A program made the position numbers and the translations under genes. Positions 1-11,987 of a stretch of 64,000 nucleotides of DNA are shown piece by piece. Each line of letters begins with the position of its first letter. Position 1 is the stretch's first letter. The notes under the pieces were generated by a model that was not told the origin of the DNA, made no database searches, and saw only the letters and a list, made by a program, of their open reading frames with translations. The DNA is from Aphrophora alni (Eukaryota; Arthropoda; Insecta; Hemiptera; Aphrophoridae), in contig OY740767.1 in NCBI GenBank assembly GCA_963513935.1, forward strand, positions 80,278,060 through 80,342,059, read 5' to 3'.

Positions 1-278
1 TAAAATCGGGCCAATTTTGCCCTTTAAAAAAGGAAATTTGGATTTTCTCAGACCTTGTCCGCCGTGTTGAAGATCCTGAGTCCTGAGATGCTGATGGTCC
101 TCTGGTGTCTGGTTGGTTGAATTTCGATTAAAGTTGTCTTATATTTTCTCCATGGAGTTTAGAAGGCTGGCTGGTTGTTCGAATCTATCACCTTCTATCG
201 CTCTCGCTGACGCTGTTTTAATGCTTTGGCATCGTAACACTTAAACTTCTTTATTGCGAATCTTGAGTCGGCAAACTA

Positions 279-484
279 GCATAGCCACCCCTAGCACTTG
301 TTCAACTATTTTTAAAAGAGACGTTCGGGCATAGTCACCCCTAGCAACTGTTTCCACGATTTTTTCCAAGAGAGACCTTCGGGCATAATCACCCCTAGCA
401 ACTGTTCTAACAAATTTTTTATGAGAGAGCTTCGGGCATAGTCACCCCTAGCACCTATTCAACGACTTTTTTACGAGAGACCTC
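279..484 (-). repeat. Tandem repeat, four units of about 50-54 bp
   Basis: Four consecutive units share the core GCATAGTCACCCCTAGCA. GCATA cores begin near 279, 329, 383 and 436, giving a period of 50-54 bp, and each is followed by a diverged T-rich spacer ending in a GAGAGACC-like motif. The array lies just downstream of the minus-strand TATA box, so it would be in the leader of any transcript started there. Units differ by several substitutions, so the array is not very recent. Confidence 0.8.
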
Positions 485-499
485 TATGAGATTCGTGCG

Positions 500-514
500 G
501 CTCTTTTTATAGCC
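500..514 (-). promoter_or_regulatory. Possible TATA box, minus strand
   Basis: The minus strand reads TATAAAAAGAG at 501-511, a good core TATA match in a locally GC-richer setting. Initiation about 25-30 bp downstream would fall near 475-485, at the edge of the tandem-repeat array. TATA-like strings are common in DNA this AT-rich; only the neighbouring AATAAA and repeat block make this one worth listing. Confidence 0.3.
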
Positions 515-1650
515 AAAAACTATCGTATATCGATACCAATTTTTTTCCCTCACTGGACCGATACGATAGTTCCATTTATGGTGTATTTCTATGCAATTTC
601 TTGATTATTTTTGGTGTAGGTGGTTCAGTTATTTATTATTAATTTATTTATTACGTTTACCATTTTTAATTTGTCCTTTTTAATCACTTTGTTCTAATTA
701 ATCCTTTAATCTATTTTTGCTGTAAGTTGGTATTCTGGCTCCGCCTCTAACTACGTCACTTATCCTTGAACATTTAAACCCTGCAACTCGTAACTGGCTG
801 ATGAAAAAATCTTCATTGTTTTCCTTTTAATTGTCTATAACACTTTTCCTAACAGTTTTTGCGTTTTTACGTAATCGGTGTATTGTAACTCTCGACCGCG
901 GCAATTTCCCGCACTTCGAATGACATTTCTCGGACTATTCATTCGCCTTCAATAGCTTACGTAAGAATTTGCGTAATTTACAGTTTTTAATTCTTACACC
1001 TTTAAAGTTTTTTCTTTCTAACTTTGTCACTTTGTTTATTTCGTGATTTAAACGCACTAGCCGTGATAACACAATTCTACGACTTCTGGTAGTGATGTAA
1101 TCCAGTGCGTATTTTCACACCTTTGGGTTTGGGGTTTATTTATTAACTGATTTTCCTGAAATTTACACAACTTTTAGATATTAGGTTTTAACCTCTTTTT
1201 GCAAAATTTCCACTTCTTATCTTTTTTCCTTTTCATAATATAGCGTGAAAACCATAACTCTTTTGTTTTACTCAAATTTAAATTTTTAATCATTAATTAT
1301 AGTATAACTTTATTTATTTAATTACTTCTATACAATCCTTTTTTCAAAATTTATTTTTATTTACTTTTATTAGCTTTTATACTTAACCTTTTCTGCTAAC
1401 TTTTTAAATATCAATTTTTTCCAAATTTCATCAAGAATACTTTTATCTTAAAATTACATGTTATTTTCAAAAATATCAAGGTTTTTTAATTTTTATTAAT
1501 TTTGAAAAATTTTAAATTCTTCATTTAAATATGCCGTAACGCCTGTTAGTTAATATGAAATAACAGTACTAGATATGTATTGCATACGACTTGTATTACA
1601 ACTACATATCCTTATACATTATTATTTCACATTTTCAAAATTCATAAAAA

Positions 1651-2080
1651 ATGATTTTTCAATTCAAAATCCGCCGACATAGGAATTTACCGTTAGAACA
1701 AGTCGGTAAGATTCGACCTTGGACCATTTCATAGTTCAATCTCACCGACCGGCTATAAGCAGTAAAAAGTTCTACAAAACATCCATACCTTGCATTGGGA
1801 TTATTTTTTGATATTTTTCTTTTTTGACCAAAATATAACCCCATACAACGAATTTCCGTTGTAGTACATTTATTAATTTAAAGATTTCATGATAAAAAAA
1901 ACTTCTGTCCAATAATGCGATTTAGCAATGACTGACATGCTAAGCGGTGGAACGGGTTCAGAGGTACAAGAGTCATGTGATGGTAGATTATGATATTCCC
2001 CGCCAGGTCTCGGCACAGGGCGGTGGCATGACCGTGAGGCGATATGGCAGGTAGAATGTTGATAAAGCAGATTTATTTAT
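1651..2080. other. Non-coding stretch left of the piggyBac fragment
   Basis: There is a 61-codon open frame on the minus strand at 1659-1844 with no recognisable domain and no transposon similarity that I can see. At 1920-2050 the composition becomes GC-richer, without repeats or reading frame. I assign no function. Confidence 0.4.
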
Positions 2081-2097
2081 TTGAAGTCTGAAGGACG

Positions 2098-2826
2098 TTA
2101 CATCAGTACCTCTGTTGCAATAATGTCTTTGGCGTTTTTGTCTGAGGACTTCATAGCTCCACATATATACAGAATACCAATCAAAGCCCTAATTTCATCA
2201 AAATTAGTTTCATTTGCATCTCGTTCTCTTGAAAAATTAGCCTTTTTTTCCTCAATAAATTTGTTTGTACATGAAACAACGTGGTGGATCATGTCATTGT
2301 CAAATAATCTTGACCATGTTTCTAAGGGTGTTTTTGCGTTTTTTGCCTCCCCTTTTACTCCAGGCAAATGTATCACAATATTGCGAGCAGGCGTCCTCAC
2401 ATTTGTTGGCAGCGGTTTGCGAGACCATTTTGTAGGGGGCTCAAAAATTCTACCTCTTTGATCTTTTTTAGGTCTTCCATAGAAGTGCCTTACACGTTCA
2501 CTGTAAGGTACATCATTGTCATCGGAGGTGTAATCATCTGTGTTTAGCTCTAAGCGACATTGTTCGGAAAAATTATCATTACGTACTTTTATTGGAGCTA
2601 TACCTGGATCGTCAATGCTGCCACCTTCTTCAGTTATGATGTCATCGTAGTCAATCAATGCACTCGGCTGATCAATATCACTAAGAACACTTTGTTCGGT
2701 ATCCGAGTTTTGGTCACTTTCCTCAACACAGTCATTTCCCTCATCAGACGACTCACCACCTAAAACCTCATGCTCTGTCTCGTCCAACAGTCTGGAAAGA
2801 TAATTGTTTCGATCCTCCCAATCCAA
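2098..2826 (-). pseudogene. piggyBac-type transposase, N-terminal fragment
   Basis: The 242-residue frame begins with an acidic Asp/Glu/Ser-rich N-terminus (about residues 1-100), then a short PKKDQRGRIFEPPTKW-type linker, then the start of the DDE_Tnp_1_7 transposase domain (about residues 165-240): TWSRLFDNDMIHHVV, the EIRALIGILY segment and a GAMKSSDKN motif. These are typical of piggyBac transposases, which use a cut-and-paste DDD reaction at TTAA targets. Whole transposases run to about 550-600 residues, so only about 40% remains and the catalytic aspartates, which lie further C-terminal, are absent. The frame stops just after the conserved segment, and what follows at 1900-2098 does not continue the domain. 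A TGA lies a few codons upstream of the first well-placed residues and no clean ATG is in frame. Confidence 0.85.
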
Positions 2827-3107
2827 GACATAAACACTCCGTCAAGCAGAAATGTATAACGGATAAAAATCAAAATACACAAAACTCGCGTGGGGTAAAA
2901 ACTCTCCAGCACAATGCACTAATAACTTTACAGCGATGCGGGCAAGCGCCAACTGAGAAACTGGACCGGTTTTCCTCAAGGCTAGACAGTGGACGAGTCT
3001 ATTAGAAGGTACCGAAGGGAGGAACCATATCAAGCGACGCGATCGTTGTGAAACGGTTCCTTGAAATGTCGCTGGGAGAAAAATTACCCCGCGCGAGTGC
3101 TCTAGGG
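2827..3107 (-). mobile_element. 5' non-coding end of the piggyBac element with CCCTAGA terminus
   Basis: The region upstream of the transposase fragment ends on the minus strand in CCCTAGAGCACTCGCGCGGG (outer base at 3107). piggyBac family inverted repeats start with CCCT or CCCTAGA, so this is probably the element's outer 5' end. The flanking sequence is not a clean TTAA, so the target site has decayed or the boundary is a few bases off. No matching inverted end is found on the left, in keeping with loss of the 3' half. Confidence 0.6.
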
Positions 3108-3775
3108 ATATACACGATATATTTAAAAAAACTCATTACAAAACAATATAAAATAACTATAAAGTTAAAATAACTTTTTTACTATTGCAAACCCATAAGT
3201 ATGATTGATGACGTCATCATAAAATAACTGATTGTAATAAAACCAATTTTATAAACAAGAGTTTTGTAATAGGTCCCTTTAGAAAATTTAACTGTATCAT
3301 TTCAATAAAAACATAGTTTGATCCTTTTTTAATACTCTGCTTATATTAAATTACAAAAGAATAAACAAAACAATAAATTATAGTCTGTTTCAAATCTAGC
3401 CGATATTTTTCTGTTAAGATTTCATTAATAAATATTAAATAATGGTCAATGTTAAAAATTACAAAACAAAATAATTGTCATTTAAACAGTTTCTTTATGT
3501 AAGATTGTTTGCCTTTTTTTTTAACCTTAGCTGAACTAAAAAAACCTGTATGTAGCGATGTGACGAAGCTTGTTCCAAATTTTCCGAGAGTCCCACTATG
3601 TCAGCCAGCGCACTAGTACATAGTAGCGTGTATATATCGGCAAGAACCAAGTGCGCAATATTAACATAAAACTTATTGTCTTTATTTGAGCATAACAACA
3701 CTCAAAAGAACAACATGGTACAACGTAACTCGAAATTTTCAGCGCAATATGAAATAATATTAAGTTCCCGCTTCT
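3108..3775. other. AT-rich non-coding interval
   Basis: No supported gene. A GC-richer patch at about 3550-3660 carries a minus-strand open frame of 68 codons without recognisable features. Confidence 0.4.
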
Positions 3776-3781
3776 CTCTCA

Positions 3782-3813
<32 letters not shown>

Positions 3814-3835
3814 ACTCTCACTCTCTCTCTCTCTC
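3776..3835. repeat. (CT)n microsatellite running into the gap
   Basis: The interrupted CT repeat ends directly at the N run, so the gap was probably caused by failure to assemble through this microsatellite. Confidence 0.9.
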
Positions 3836-4035
3836 NNNNNNNNNNNNNNNNNNNNNNNNNNNNNNNNNNNNNNNNNNNNNNNNNNNNNNNNNNNNNNNNN
3901 NNNNNNNNNNNNNNNNNNNNNNNNNNNNNNNNNNNNNNNNNNNNNNNNNNNNNNNNNNNNNNNNNNNNNNNNNNNNNNNNNNNNNNNNNNNNNNNNNNNN
4001 NNNNNNNNNNNNNNNNNNNNNNNNNNNNNNNNNNN
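3836..4035. other. Assembly gap, 200 N
   Basis: Exactly 200 N between a CT microsatellite and a segment that is duplicated at 8946-9120. The round length suggests a placeholder, not a measured gap. Confidence 0.99.
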
Positions 4036-4210
4036 GTTATAATAAGTGATAGGTAGTTATAGAATACCCCACTCGTCATTTAAAATTTTGAGACATAGTT
4101 TATAACAATTGTCACTAATTATAAAATATAGAATTATAGAATATAGAATAATTATAATATAGAATATAGAATTTTGTTTTATTTTATCGATTATGATGTT
4201 ATCACCGGAA
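4036..4210. repeat. Direct duplicate, copy 1 (175 bp)
   Basis: These 175 bases match 8946-9120 at a constant offset of 4910 with one visible difference (A at 4171, T at 9081). The copy starts at the first base after the gap, so it may extend into the N run. Both copies lie just downstream of a CT microsatellite, and the flanks diverge completely after GGAA. Confidence 0.95.
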
Positions 4211-4529
4211 AGGAAATAGAACTTTTATTAAAGGGCTAACAACTGAGATATGTGCTCATTTTCGCTTCTTGTCAACTATTCCCAAGTTGCTTTTTTTTGT
4301 ACTTGTAATCTTTCTAGACATATCTATGTATTTTTACTTACTGAAGTCCATAAAGACACTTGAATTATAATTGTTAAATGGATGGTTGTGTACATTTCTT
4401 TCTATTAAATTTAGAACTGAACACTTTTATAAATAACGCTGAATATTTTAAATATTTTATTCTTCCAGAAAGCATTTCAAGTGTGATATCATCGGTTAAT
4501 TATAATTACTAAGTACATAAAAAGAACCA

Positions 4530-4573
<44 letters not shown>

Positions 4574-5420
4574 CACAATTACGTAATTGATATTTAAATA
4601 AAAAATATCTATAATTATCAAATAGTTTTAATCTATCACATAAAGTGTTTAGAGGAATAAAGCGCTACATGATAAAAATGTATTCAATAATTTAACAACA
4701 GTATACAGAGTACGTATTATATTTAAAGTTTTTCATTTATTTTACATTTAAAGTGATGTCGTATCTAGAACTCTAAATTAAGCTGTTTTTATACTGGTTA
4801 AAGGTGACATGGAAGTACAAATAACTAATTACCAATGGAATATACGAAATTAAATAAATGTTAATATTATTATTTGGCATAAACCGTATTTTTGTAAAAT
4901 ATAAAAAAAGATATTTTTGGTAATCATTTGAATCCTTTTTAAATTACTAAACGTCATTATAATTAGTTAATTTAAATCTATGTGTTTCTACAAATTTTGA
5001 ATGATCCAATTTAATTTATTCGCCTTATTTGAGTTTGTATTATGTAAACAACTTTTGCTTCACATTTTCAAATATATGAGGAATGTATATTATGTGAACA
5101 AATTTATTTTACTAAATCGATATAACAGCATTCTCATTATGGAGACTTCTTATTTCAGTTTAAGAACGTGTGATTGTGTGTGGTTTACTAAAGAGGTGAT
5201 AATGTTTTCAACAATCATATGCATAGTTGACTTCATAAATACACGTGTTTGTTAACGATTAGTTATTATTATTTATGATTATCTGTAAATTTTAAATTAA
5301 CAACATGTATAATATTGTAGTTCACCTGTGCAGTGTAAAATAATAGGTCCTGGAAAATTATTCGTATAACAATGACGCTAAAGTATACTTAACCTCGTTA
5401 AATATTAATGGCTAAAATAT
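4211..5420. other. AT-rich non-coding interval with (AT)n at 4534-4570
   Basis: Contains an AT microsatellite and a weak third member of dispersed repeat family C (about 4776-4840). An open frame at 5001-5255 is AT-rich, low complexity and unrecognisable. No gene is supported. Confidence 0.5.
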
Positions 5421-5605
5421 ATAGGTGAATTTGATCTTCTCAGCTTCGACATACTGTAATGGAAAAACTTTGTCATAGCTTTCAAGAAATCTTTGAAGGA
5501 GTTCGTTCTGTGAACAGAGAAGCAATTGAAATTGGGAAACTTTTTTGATGAGAACCATGGTATTGATAACGAAATTTACTTCTTAATTTCATAGATGTAA
5601 CAAAA
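5421..5605 (+). repeat. Dispersed repeat family B, copy 1
   Basis: Shares long near-identical stretches with the reverse complement of about 18505-18735, including GAAAAACTTTGTC, GCAATTGAAATTGGGAAAC (with CAATTGAAATTGGGAAAC in the other copy) and GATGAGAACCA, in the same order and spacing. A more diverged third copy lies at 58045-58225. It contains no open frame and looks like an old SINE or MITE. No terminal repeats or target duplications were found. Confidence 0.75.
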
Positions 5606-5744
5606 GGAAAAAAAAAAATTTGTTTAAAAGAAAATAGGAAGTACCTCTCTCATTTATTAAATTAAAAATAAACACTAAGGACATAATATACAGTAATTGT
5701 TTAAGCCAACTGTAAATAATAATAATAATAATAATAACATTTGG

Positions 5745-5817
<73 letters not shown>

Positions 5818-6464
5818 CTAATTCATGAATACTGAGGTGTTTTAAAATTAAAATTAAACTTGAAATCAATTTCCAACAAATGCGATAAATAAATCAAACG
5901 CTTTTCAACCGCAATTTAAATATTTATAGTTTGATTATTGTTGTTTATGCATCAATATAGATGCCAAATTGTCGTTGGAATGTATTTGATTTAATAAACC
6001 CTTTACATATGATAATATATATGTTCCCGTTTTTATATATACTGTATTCATGGTCAAAACTTATAACAAAAAGATAGGGTAAAAAATAAAATTTCTGTTC
6101 ATTATTACCAATAAATTGATTTATTGACATAATATAAATGATTACCATTCCTTTATAGGACAATACGCATTTTTATAACATTTATAATCAAACATAAAAT
6201 GTTTACCTTAAACATACCCGTCCTTCAACAATATCTACTTTTGTGTAAAAATATTGTAATTTTTAATGAATAAGTAATTGTTTTTCATAAGCATATACAA
6301 ACAATTTTAATCAGATATAAAGTGGTATTCTACTCATTCTCTCCAAATTGATTAGAGCATAAACAGTTTACTGGTAAAATAAAACGTATGATAAATATTT
6401 TCTTTACAATCTTCTCTCACAAAACTATAATTATGCAAAACAATGTAATTTACTACAATCAATA
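5606..6464. other. Non-coding, (AAT)n at 5716-5736 and (AT)n at 5750-5815
   Basis: Two adjacent microsatellites followed by AT-rich unique sequence. No reading frame here has protein-like content. Confidence 0.6.
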
Positions 6465-6910
6465 ACTACATAAATACTATAAGACACGACATAGGATAGG
6501 GAAATAGTCTACGCTTTACGGGTGCTGTTCGTCACAAGTTTGACACACAGCTATCAGAAAGCGCTAGCAGCAGGTGCTTGACTGTACTCATCCCACTTGG
6601 TTGAGACTGTACAACTGTTGACCCCTCTCTCACAAACCTTCTCACTTACTTCCGTCAGCATAGTCAGTGTTGTCAGTTCGTGCGCTGAGATAAGCGATTC
6701 TCGACCTTCCCTCGCATCTCTGGTCCCATATGTGGCATCAGTGCGTTTTCTCTTACCCGCCTGAAACATTGTTTGACCGTAGAGCCACCTAGCGCCGGTC
6801 ACATCAACTTCAGATTCTCTAGCAGAGCGACCTAGCGGGTATTGGACAACTCAAGAATAAGCGTAGAATATTTAACATGGCCATGTCGTGTCTTATAGTA
6901 TTTATGTAGT
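6465..6910. mobile_element. Non-autonomous inverted-repeat element (MITE-like), 446 bp
   Basis: The left end ACTACATAAATACTATAAGA continues as CACGACAT and reappears inverted at the right end (outer base 6910), a 28-bp perfect terminal inverted repeat. Partial similarity continues inward to TCTACGCTT on both sides (about 50-55 bp in all). The interior is much richer in G+C than the flanks and has no coding capacity; the 82-codon minus-strand frame at 6554-6802 resembles no transposase. Flanking bases show no clear target-site duplication, so the superfamily is undetermined. Confidence 0.85.
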
Positions 6911-7304
6911 CATTGCTACAATGTACTAGAAATCAATTACACGCAAACAATCATTGTGATTTCTTTTCATTTCAACAAAAACCAATGAGTTTAGCTGTAC
7001 AATTATTTTATATCCCTTTTACCTAGGATCAGTAAATTTCTAATGTAATGAATTGCTACGTGATAACTTTGAATAAATATGTAGAGAAAATTTTAACCAA
7101 AATTCAAATGTGACACAAATTTTTAACATTCCATTTTTTTATAACAAATATTCAACTGTTATACAAATTTATAACTGTTGTATCACATTTTATATATAAT
7201 AGCCGTATTTGATTATTTTATCCAATCTATGTCTCTAGATTTATTTTTGTAGAAGATATTTGTACATTAACCACCAATCTTGTTATGTTTGACACAATTT
7301 GCAG
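6911..7304. other. AT-rich non-coding interval
   Basis: No gene, repeat or structured element seen. If the neighbouring open segment is an exon, this would be intron. Confidence 0.4.
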
Positions 7305-7385
7305 TCTCAAAAACAACCAGGATATCACCCAACTTCTATACCATCATTTCGAAGCAGTGCGACTCTGTAGAATGAACAACACTTT
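7305..7385 (+). other. Candidate internal coding exon, 81 bp
   Basis: The segment is preceded by TTTGACACAATTTGCAG (acceptor) and followed by GTAAGTA (near-ideal donor). It is GC-richer than its surroundings. Read in one frame (skipping the first base) it is open and protein-like: LKNNQDITQLLYHHFEAVRL, then CRMNNT. The other two frames contain stops. The length is a multiple of three. I do not recognise the protein. Two good splice sites plus a compositional step make this the best host-exon candidate here, but chance cannot be excluded in a 64-kb AT-rich window. Confidence 0.35.
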
Positions 7386-8466
7386 GTAAGTATGTTGTGA
7401 ACCATTAAAATCGAAGGTGCATGTGTATTATGTTTTTCAATAAATCTCAAGAAAATTCTCAATTTTATGTTAGTACTTCGCACGTAGGTCGTTTAGGACA
7501 CAAGTAGCAGTTGTAATCGTCTTTCTGGTAATTACATTTAGATTTAGAATATGGAAACGGTAATATCTCGTATGACTTTAACGTAAAACGAGAGTTACAA
7601 ACATAAAAGACGTGAAGCTGATACTAATTTTATCTGTGAGGATTTTATTTTTGAGCACATCTTCCTTTACCAAATTTCGTCGGCATAGCAGATTCCTAAA
7701 ACTTTCCTTATTTCTAATCCGTTCTTTGGTTAAGTAATTTAAAAAAAAAATTATTATTATTATTTAGATCACATAATAGAACAAACGAAAACCAAATACT
7801 GCTCTAATTATACCTAGTATTAAAATACTGTATTGTAAGAATATTTAATAATAAAAATGTATCAATAAAATCACCTAAACAGTTCTACACAATGTTTTTC
7901 TTTCACTAACATAAAAAGATTATATTGTTTTCATTGGCATGAAGTTAGTTCTCGTTTTATTTCAGATAACGTGAAATATTCAAACCATAAATTATGGATT
8001 TGATTTTAAATAAAGTTTCTGAAATCCTTACATTACTGTTATAGTCGTAACTCGAAAGACCGCAAAACGAATATAATACAGTTTGCTAAGAATGATATAC
8101 ATTGTTACTATTAAAAACAAATTACATTTTTAAAACCAATAACAACAACCACGACGACCATTATAAAAGAATTTCACCTTCAAAATCTTGTACACATTCA
8201 TTCAATTTTCAACGGACTTGTTTTATTGACAAATTAATAGCAAAATAATAAATATTTTCACATGCAGAATTTACTTTATGGGTTTTCATAAACACCATAT
8301 TCTAGTAGCACATAACGTCTAAATATTGAAACCATAAATCTGCAATTAATTTTTGAAACCTGTAAAATCTTGTTAGGAAGACAGAGAATAGCCACGTTAA
8401 TTTGTGAATGAAATGTTAATACCAAAAAAGTTTAAATTAAATATACGCTAATAAACAGCTTAGGAG

Positions 8467-8468
<2 letters not shown>
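7386..8468. other. AT-rich non-coding interval
   Basis: No supported feature. Intronic or intergenic. Confidence 0.5.

Positions 8469-8524
<56 letters not shown>
8469..8524. repeat. (AT)n microsatellite
   Basis: About 28 uninterrupted AT repeats. Confidence 0.95.
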
Positions 8525-8526
<2 letters not shown>

Positions 8527-8655
8527 CCTCCCCTTAGTAATGGCGGAAGAAACTAATTATAGAATTACAGAACACAATTGAACCAAAAAAACTGAAATGC
8601 TCTTAATTTAAATATTGACCTGTCAGCTACAACAACGCAACAAAGAAACAAGTAT

Positions 8656-8842
<187 letters not shown>

Positions 8843-8945
8843 TGGATTTTATTTCTCAATCCTTAAAAATATTCTGTAAATTTAATATATGTATGCAAAT
8901 AAAATTATATGTGTTCATTATATAATTTATTCCTTCAAGTAGTTA

Positions 8946-9120
8946 GTTATAATAAGTGATAGGTAGTTATAGAATACCCCACTCGTCATTTAAAATTTTG
9001 AGACATAGTTTATAACAATTGTCACTAATTATAAAATATAGAATTATAGAATATAGAATAATTATAATATAGAATATAGAATTTTGTTTTTTTTTATCGA
9101 TTATGATGTTATCACCGGAA
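8946..9120. repeat. Direct duplicate, copy 2 (175 bp)
   Basis: Counterpart of 4036-4210; see that entry. The internal sequence is a run of TATAGAATATAGAATAAT-type motifs with no coding potential. Confidence 0.95.
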
Positions 9121-10201
9121 CAAGTAGCGGAGCTCTTCGACTTGTAATGAATAGAATACACAATTGTTGCTATGGTTGAACAAATTTAAGTCATGTGATT
9201 TAAAAAAGCGATATATTGTTTTTAGTGTTTGTAGTCAGAATCATCTGCCGTCATATTTATTGATGGTACACATTTGTAAATTTCTTCGCAATTTATTTAA
9301 TTTTAAGCTAATTAATTTTGTTAGTGGAGAATTTGTACAAATCTTAAAATACCTATTTCATTTATAAATACAACTATTATATTTTGTATGAGAAAACAAA
9401 AATGTCTCTACTTAGATATAATTATACAAAATAATTTTTCTTATTATAAAAAAAAAATAAAAATTTGGTGGGTATATCATTACCTATAAACCAATTTATT
9501 ATGTTTTATACGTTTACGTCTAATTATTACAACATTTGTGTTATTTCACTTATACATAAGAATTTATAATGCATTCAATTTACAATAATTTTTTTTTTAA
9601 TGATTTAGTAAAACATATTTTCTAAAGTCGTTATAACAGATTATACAAAAACAATCAGTTTTATTTTGAAGAACTTCAAACCATATACTTACCCACAACA
9701 GGAAAGGAAAAGTCTTGTATAATCGAGCACAGTTAAGGTGATTTCATACAAGGGCCATGTTGACAGAAGTTAAATTGCTTTTCTCTGGACGATGTGCATT
9801 AAGAAGTGGAATGAGGTTATAAAGATATGATTACGAAATAACTAACAAAGCCTTTACGAACAATGAGTTAGTTCTTCAATTATTAAAAGACAATTTTACT
9901 CTTGATTTTTCGATCTCTATTCGATATAATAAGTGAATAATAACTATGATATAATGTTATTTATTAATTTTTAAAGTTTAATTATTATAAAAATAACATG
10001 ATAAAATATTATTTTATATTATATTTTTTGATTTAATCCAATATTATATTGGTAATATAATGCTGTCGAAAGCAAAGTTTTCCAATGAACAATTATTAAA
10101 ACTATTGTAGATAGAACTACGAAATTTCCAATTACTGTTTATAAATACTACAAAGCTTCCATTTTAAATTAATTTAATTATATTATTAGAAAACACGTTA
10201 C
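9121..10201. other. AT-rich non-coding interval
   Basis: A short GC-richer patch at about 9690-9840 has a donor-like GTAAGTATATGG on the minus strand (near 9690), but every frame upstream of it contains stops. No gene is supported. Confidence 0.45.
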
Positions 10202-10670
10202 ATACCACAATCCGTCGAGAGTTCTAGATCGGGCTAGGTGACTACCGGATATGGAGGATTTTAAACATAAAAAATTAGAAATGCCGGAAGTACACTCAAG
10301 ACACAATCAATGAATAGTTGAATTCATTTAATGAATATTATATTATATAACATTAAAAAAAATGAAAAAAAATATGAATATAAATCAATATAATATGCAA
10401 GAAATAATACTACTTACCTCAATAACATAAAAAAGTATATTATAACTTATTTGTATCATAATTTACTTGATAATATAAGAAATTGTGTTTAAATGTTTGT
10501 GTAAATTATATAATATATTCATTAAAAATTAAACGAATGTTTTGTTCATTGTGTCGTGAGTATCATATATGTCTTTTTAATGGAGTTTATATGACGACTA
10601 TGGAGGGTGAGAACCTCAGACACCGGTATTCACCTACCCCAGTTTAGATTTGTCGACGGCAACGTAGTAT
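10202..10670. mobile_element. Non-autonomous inverted-repeat element (MITE-like), about 470 bp
   Basis: The left segment from about 10202 (ATACCACAATCCGTCGA..., with TAGGTGACTACCGG at 10235-10248) matches the reverse complement of the right segment ending near 10670 (CCGTCGA..., GTAGGTGAATACCGG). The alignment holds for 40-50 bp with scattered substitutions. Both arms also carry similar inner motifs (ATGGAGG; ACTCAAGACACAATCAATGA on the left against ACTCACGACACAATGAAC on the right). The centre is AT-rich with no reading frame. The ends are too eroded to define a target-site duplication. Confidence 0.65.
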
Positions 10671-11946
10671 ATCATAAATTTTAGCTTAGCACCTTAAATA
10701 TAATATATGTACTGAATATTAACTACTGTATATATTGGTATAAGGTAATTTTGAAAATACAGCTTGTAATTGCATTATAAAATCTGTTTACGAGAAAAAT
10801 ATTTACCTAATAAATAGTTTTTGGTTTATATATATATGACTTAATGATTATCAGTAATTAGGTTGGTAATATGTACATTTATTAAGTTTGTTAAGGTAAA
10901 TATGAAAAGATATATAAGTTTTACAAAAGGAAAAATTACTATAATTACTAATAAATTACTATAAATTTTCAAAAAATATACATCATAAAATCTATTTAGG
11001 ACATCAATAAAATGATTCTCTATTTTTGTTGCAAAGTACTAAAAACCTTATCCGTTCGAATCAAAATCTTTATAAACGATTTAAGTTTCATTTACTGTAG
11101 CAGTAGTCGTAAGAAAATATATAGGATGGTCTATAAAATTACAATGAACTGTTTTACTATTTAATTGTACATTTACATTAATTTACAGCATGTACACACT
11201 ACAACGTTTTTGCAAAAAAACACACTTATAAAGAAAAATTATACCTACACCTTAAATGGGCTCAAAAGTAAAATGCGCATTATTTAAACTTTTGTGTAGT
11301 TTAAATATATTATTGTTGACGATAATTTGAAAATGCTTTTATATTCGATTATAAAAAGCACGTAAAATTTCCTTTAATTATTAAGGGGATGACCACAATA
11401 AAATGATATTTTTCAGACATGACAACAAACGTGAAAAGATGAACGATTGAAAAAATCAAAGTTTAAACTATTGTTGGAGGAGGGGGGTCTGATAGTTAAA
11501 AAAGTCTGTGTTGCCCTGAAAAATTATAGTATAAAGTGATATAGGAGAAGAGGCAGCTGTACCAATGTGGTGGGCCATGTATAAGGACCCCTAACTCTTC
11601 CCTTATTTTTGTCTGTCTGAGCTACTGTCAAAGTGATAAATGAAGGTCCTGGCAAACAGAAACAATTATTATTTCTTAATTTTTTAACATAAGTGATTCA
11701 TATTTTAAAATCTCCGTACTCTCAGACGTTCACTAAGTCTACACGCCTTATATTAGTAATATTAAACCATTATTGTGTATAATATGTCGAAAACTGTACT
11801 GGTATACATAATATATAACAACATATCCTCCTAACAATAACTATAATTTAGGCATTTTAAAGAAAAATACGAAAAAAGAGGTCTTAACTTATGGGAAATA
11901 ACTTTATCATATCAAATATAGTTTGAAATTAATACAAGTGTAAAAG

Positions 11947-11987
<41 letters not shown>

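Larger units (their letters stand above)
1..1650 (-). repeat. T-rich region resembling an LTR-retroelement promoter and leader
   Basis: This stretch is strongly T-rich on the plus strand, hence A-rich on the minus strand, as sense strands of insect retroelements often are. Read on the minus strand it has a TATA-like box at about 505-511, a tandem-repeat block (279-484) immediately downstream, and an AATAAAG polyadenylation-type signal at about 250-255, followed by GC-richer sequence to the window edge. That order (TATA, R-like segment, AATAAA, U5-like segment) suits an LTR. No open reading frame or primer-binding site is recognisable, and the element would continue beyond base 1. An LTR fragment is the best reading, but this is inference; a host promoter cannot be excluded. 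Confidence 0.35.

Noticed and set aside
3702..4079. Open frames across the N gap
   Set aside because: N bases cannot contain stops, so the frames are meaningless.
6554..6802. 82-codon gene on the minus strand
   Set aside because: Lies wholly inside the MITE-like element and shows no domain; open by virtue of higher G+C.
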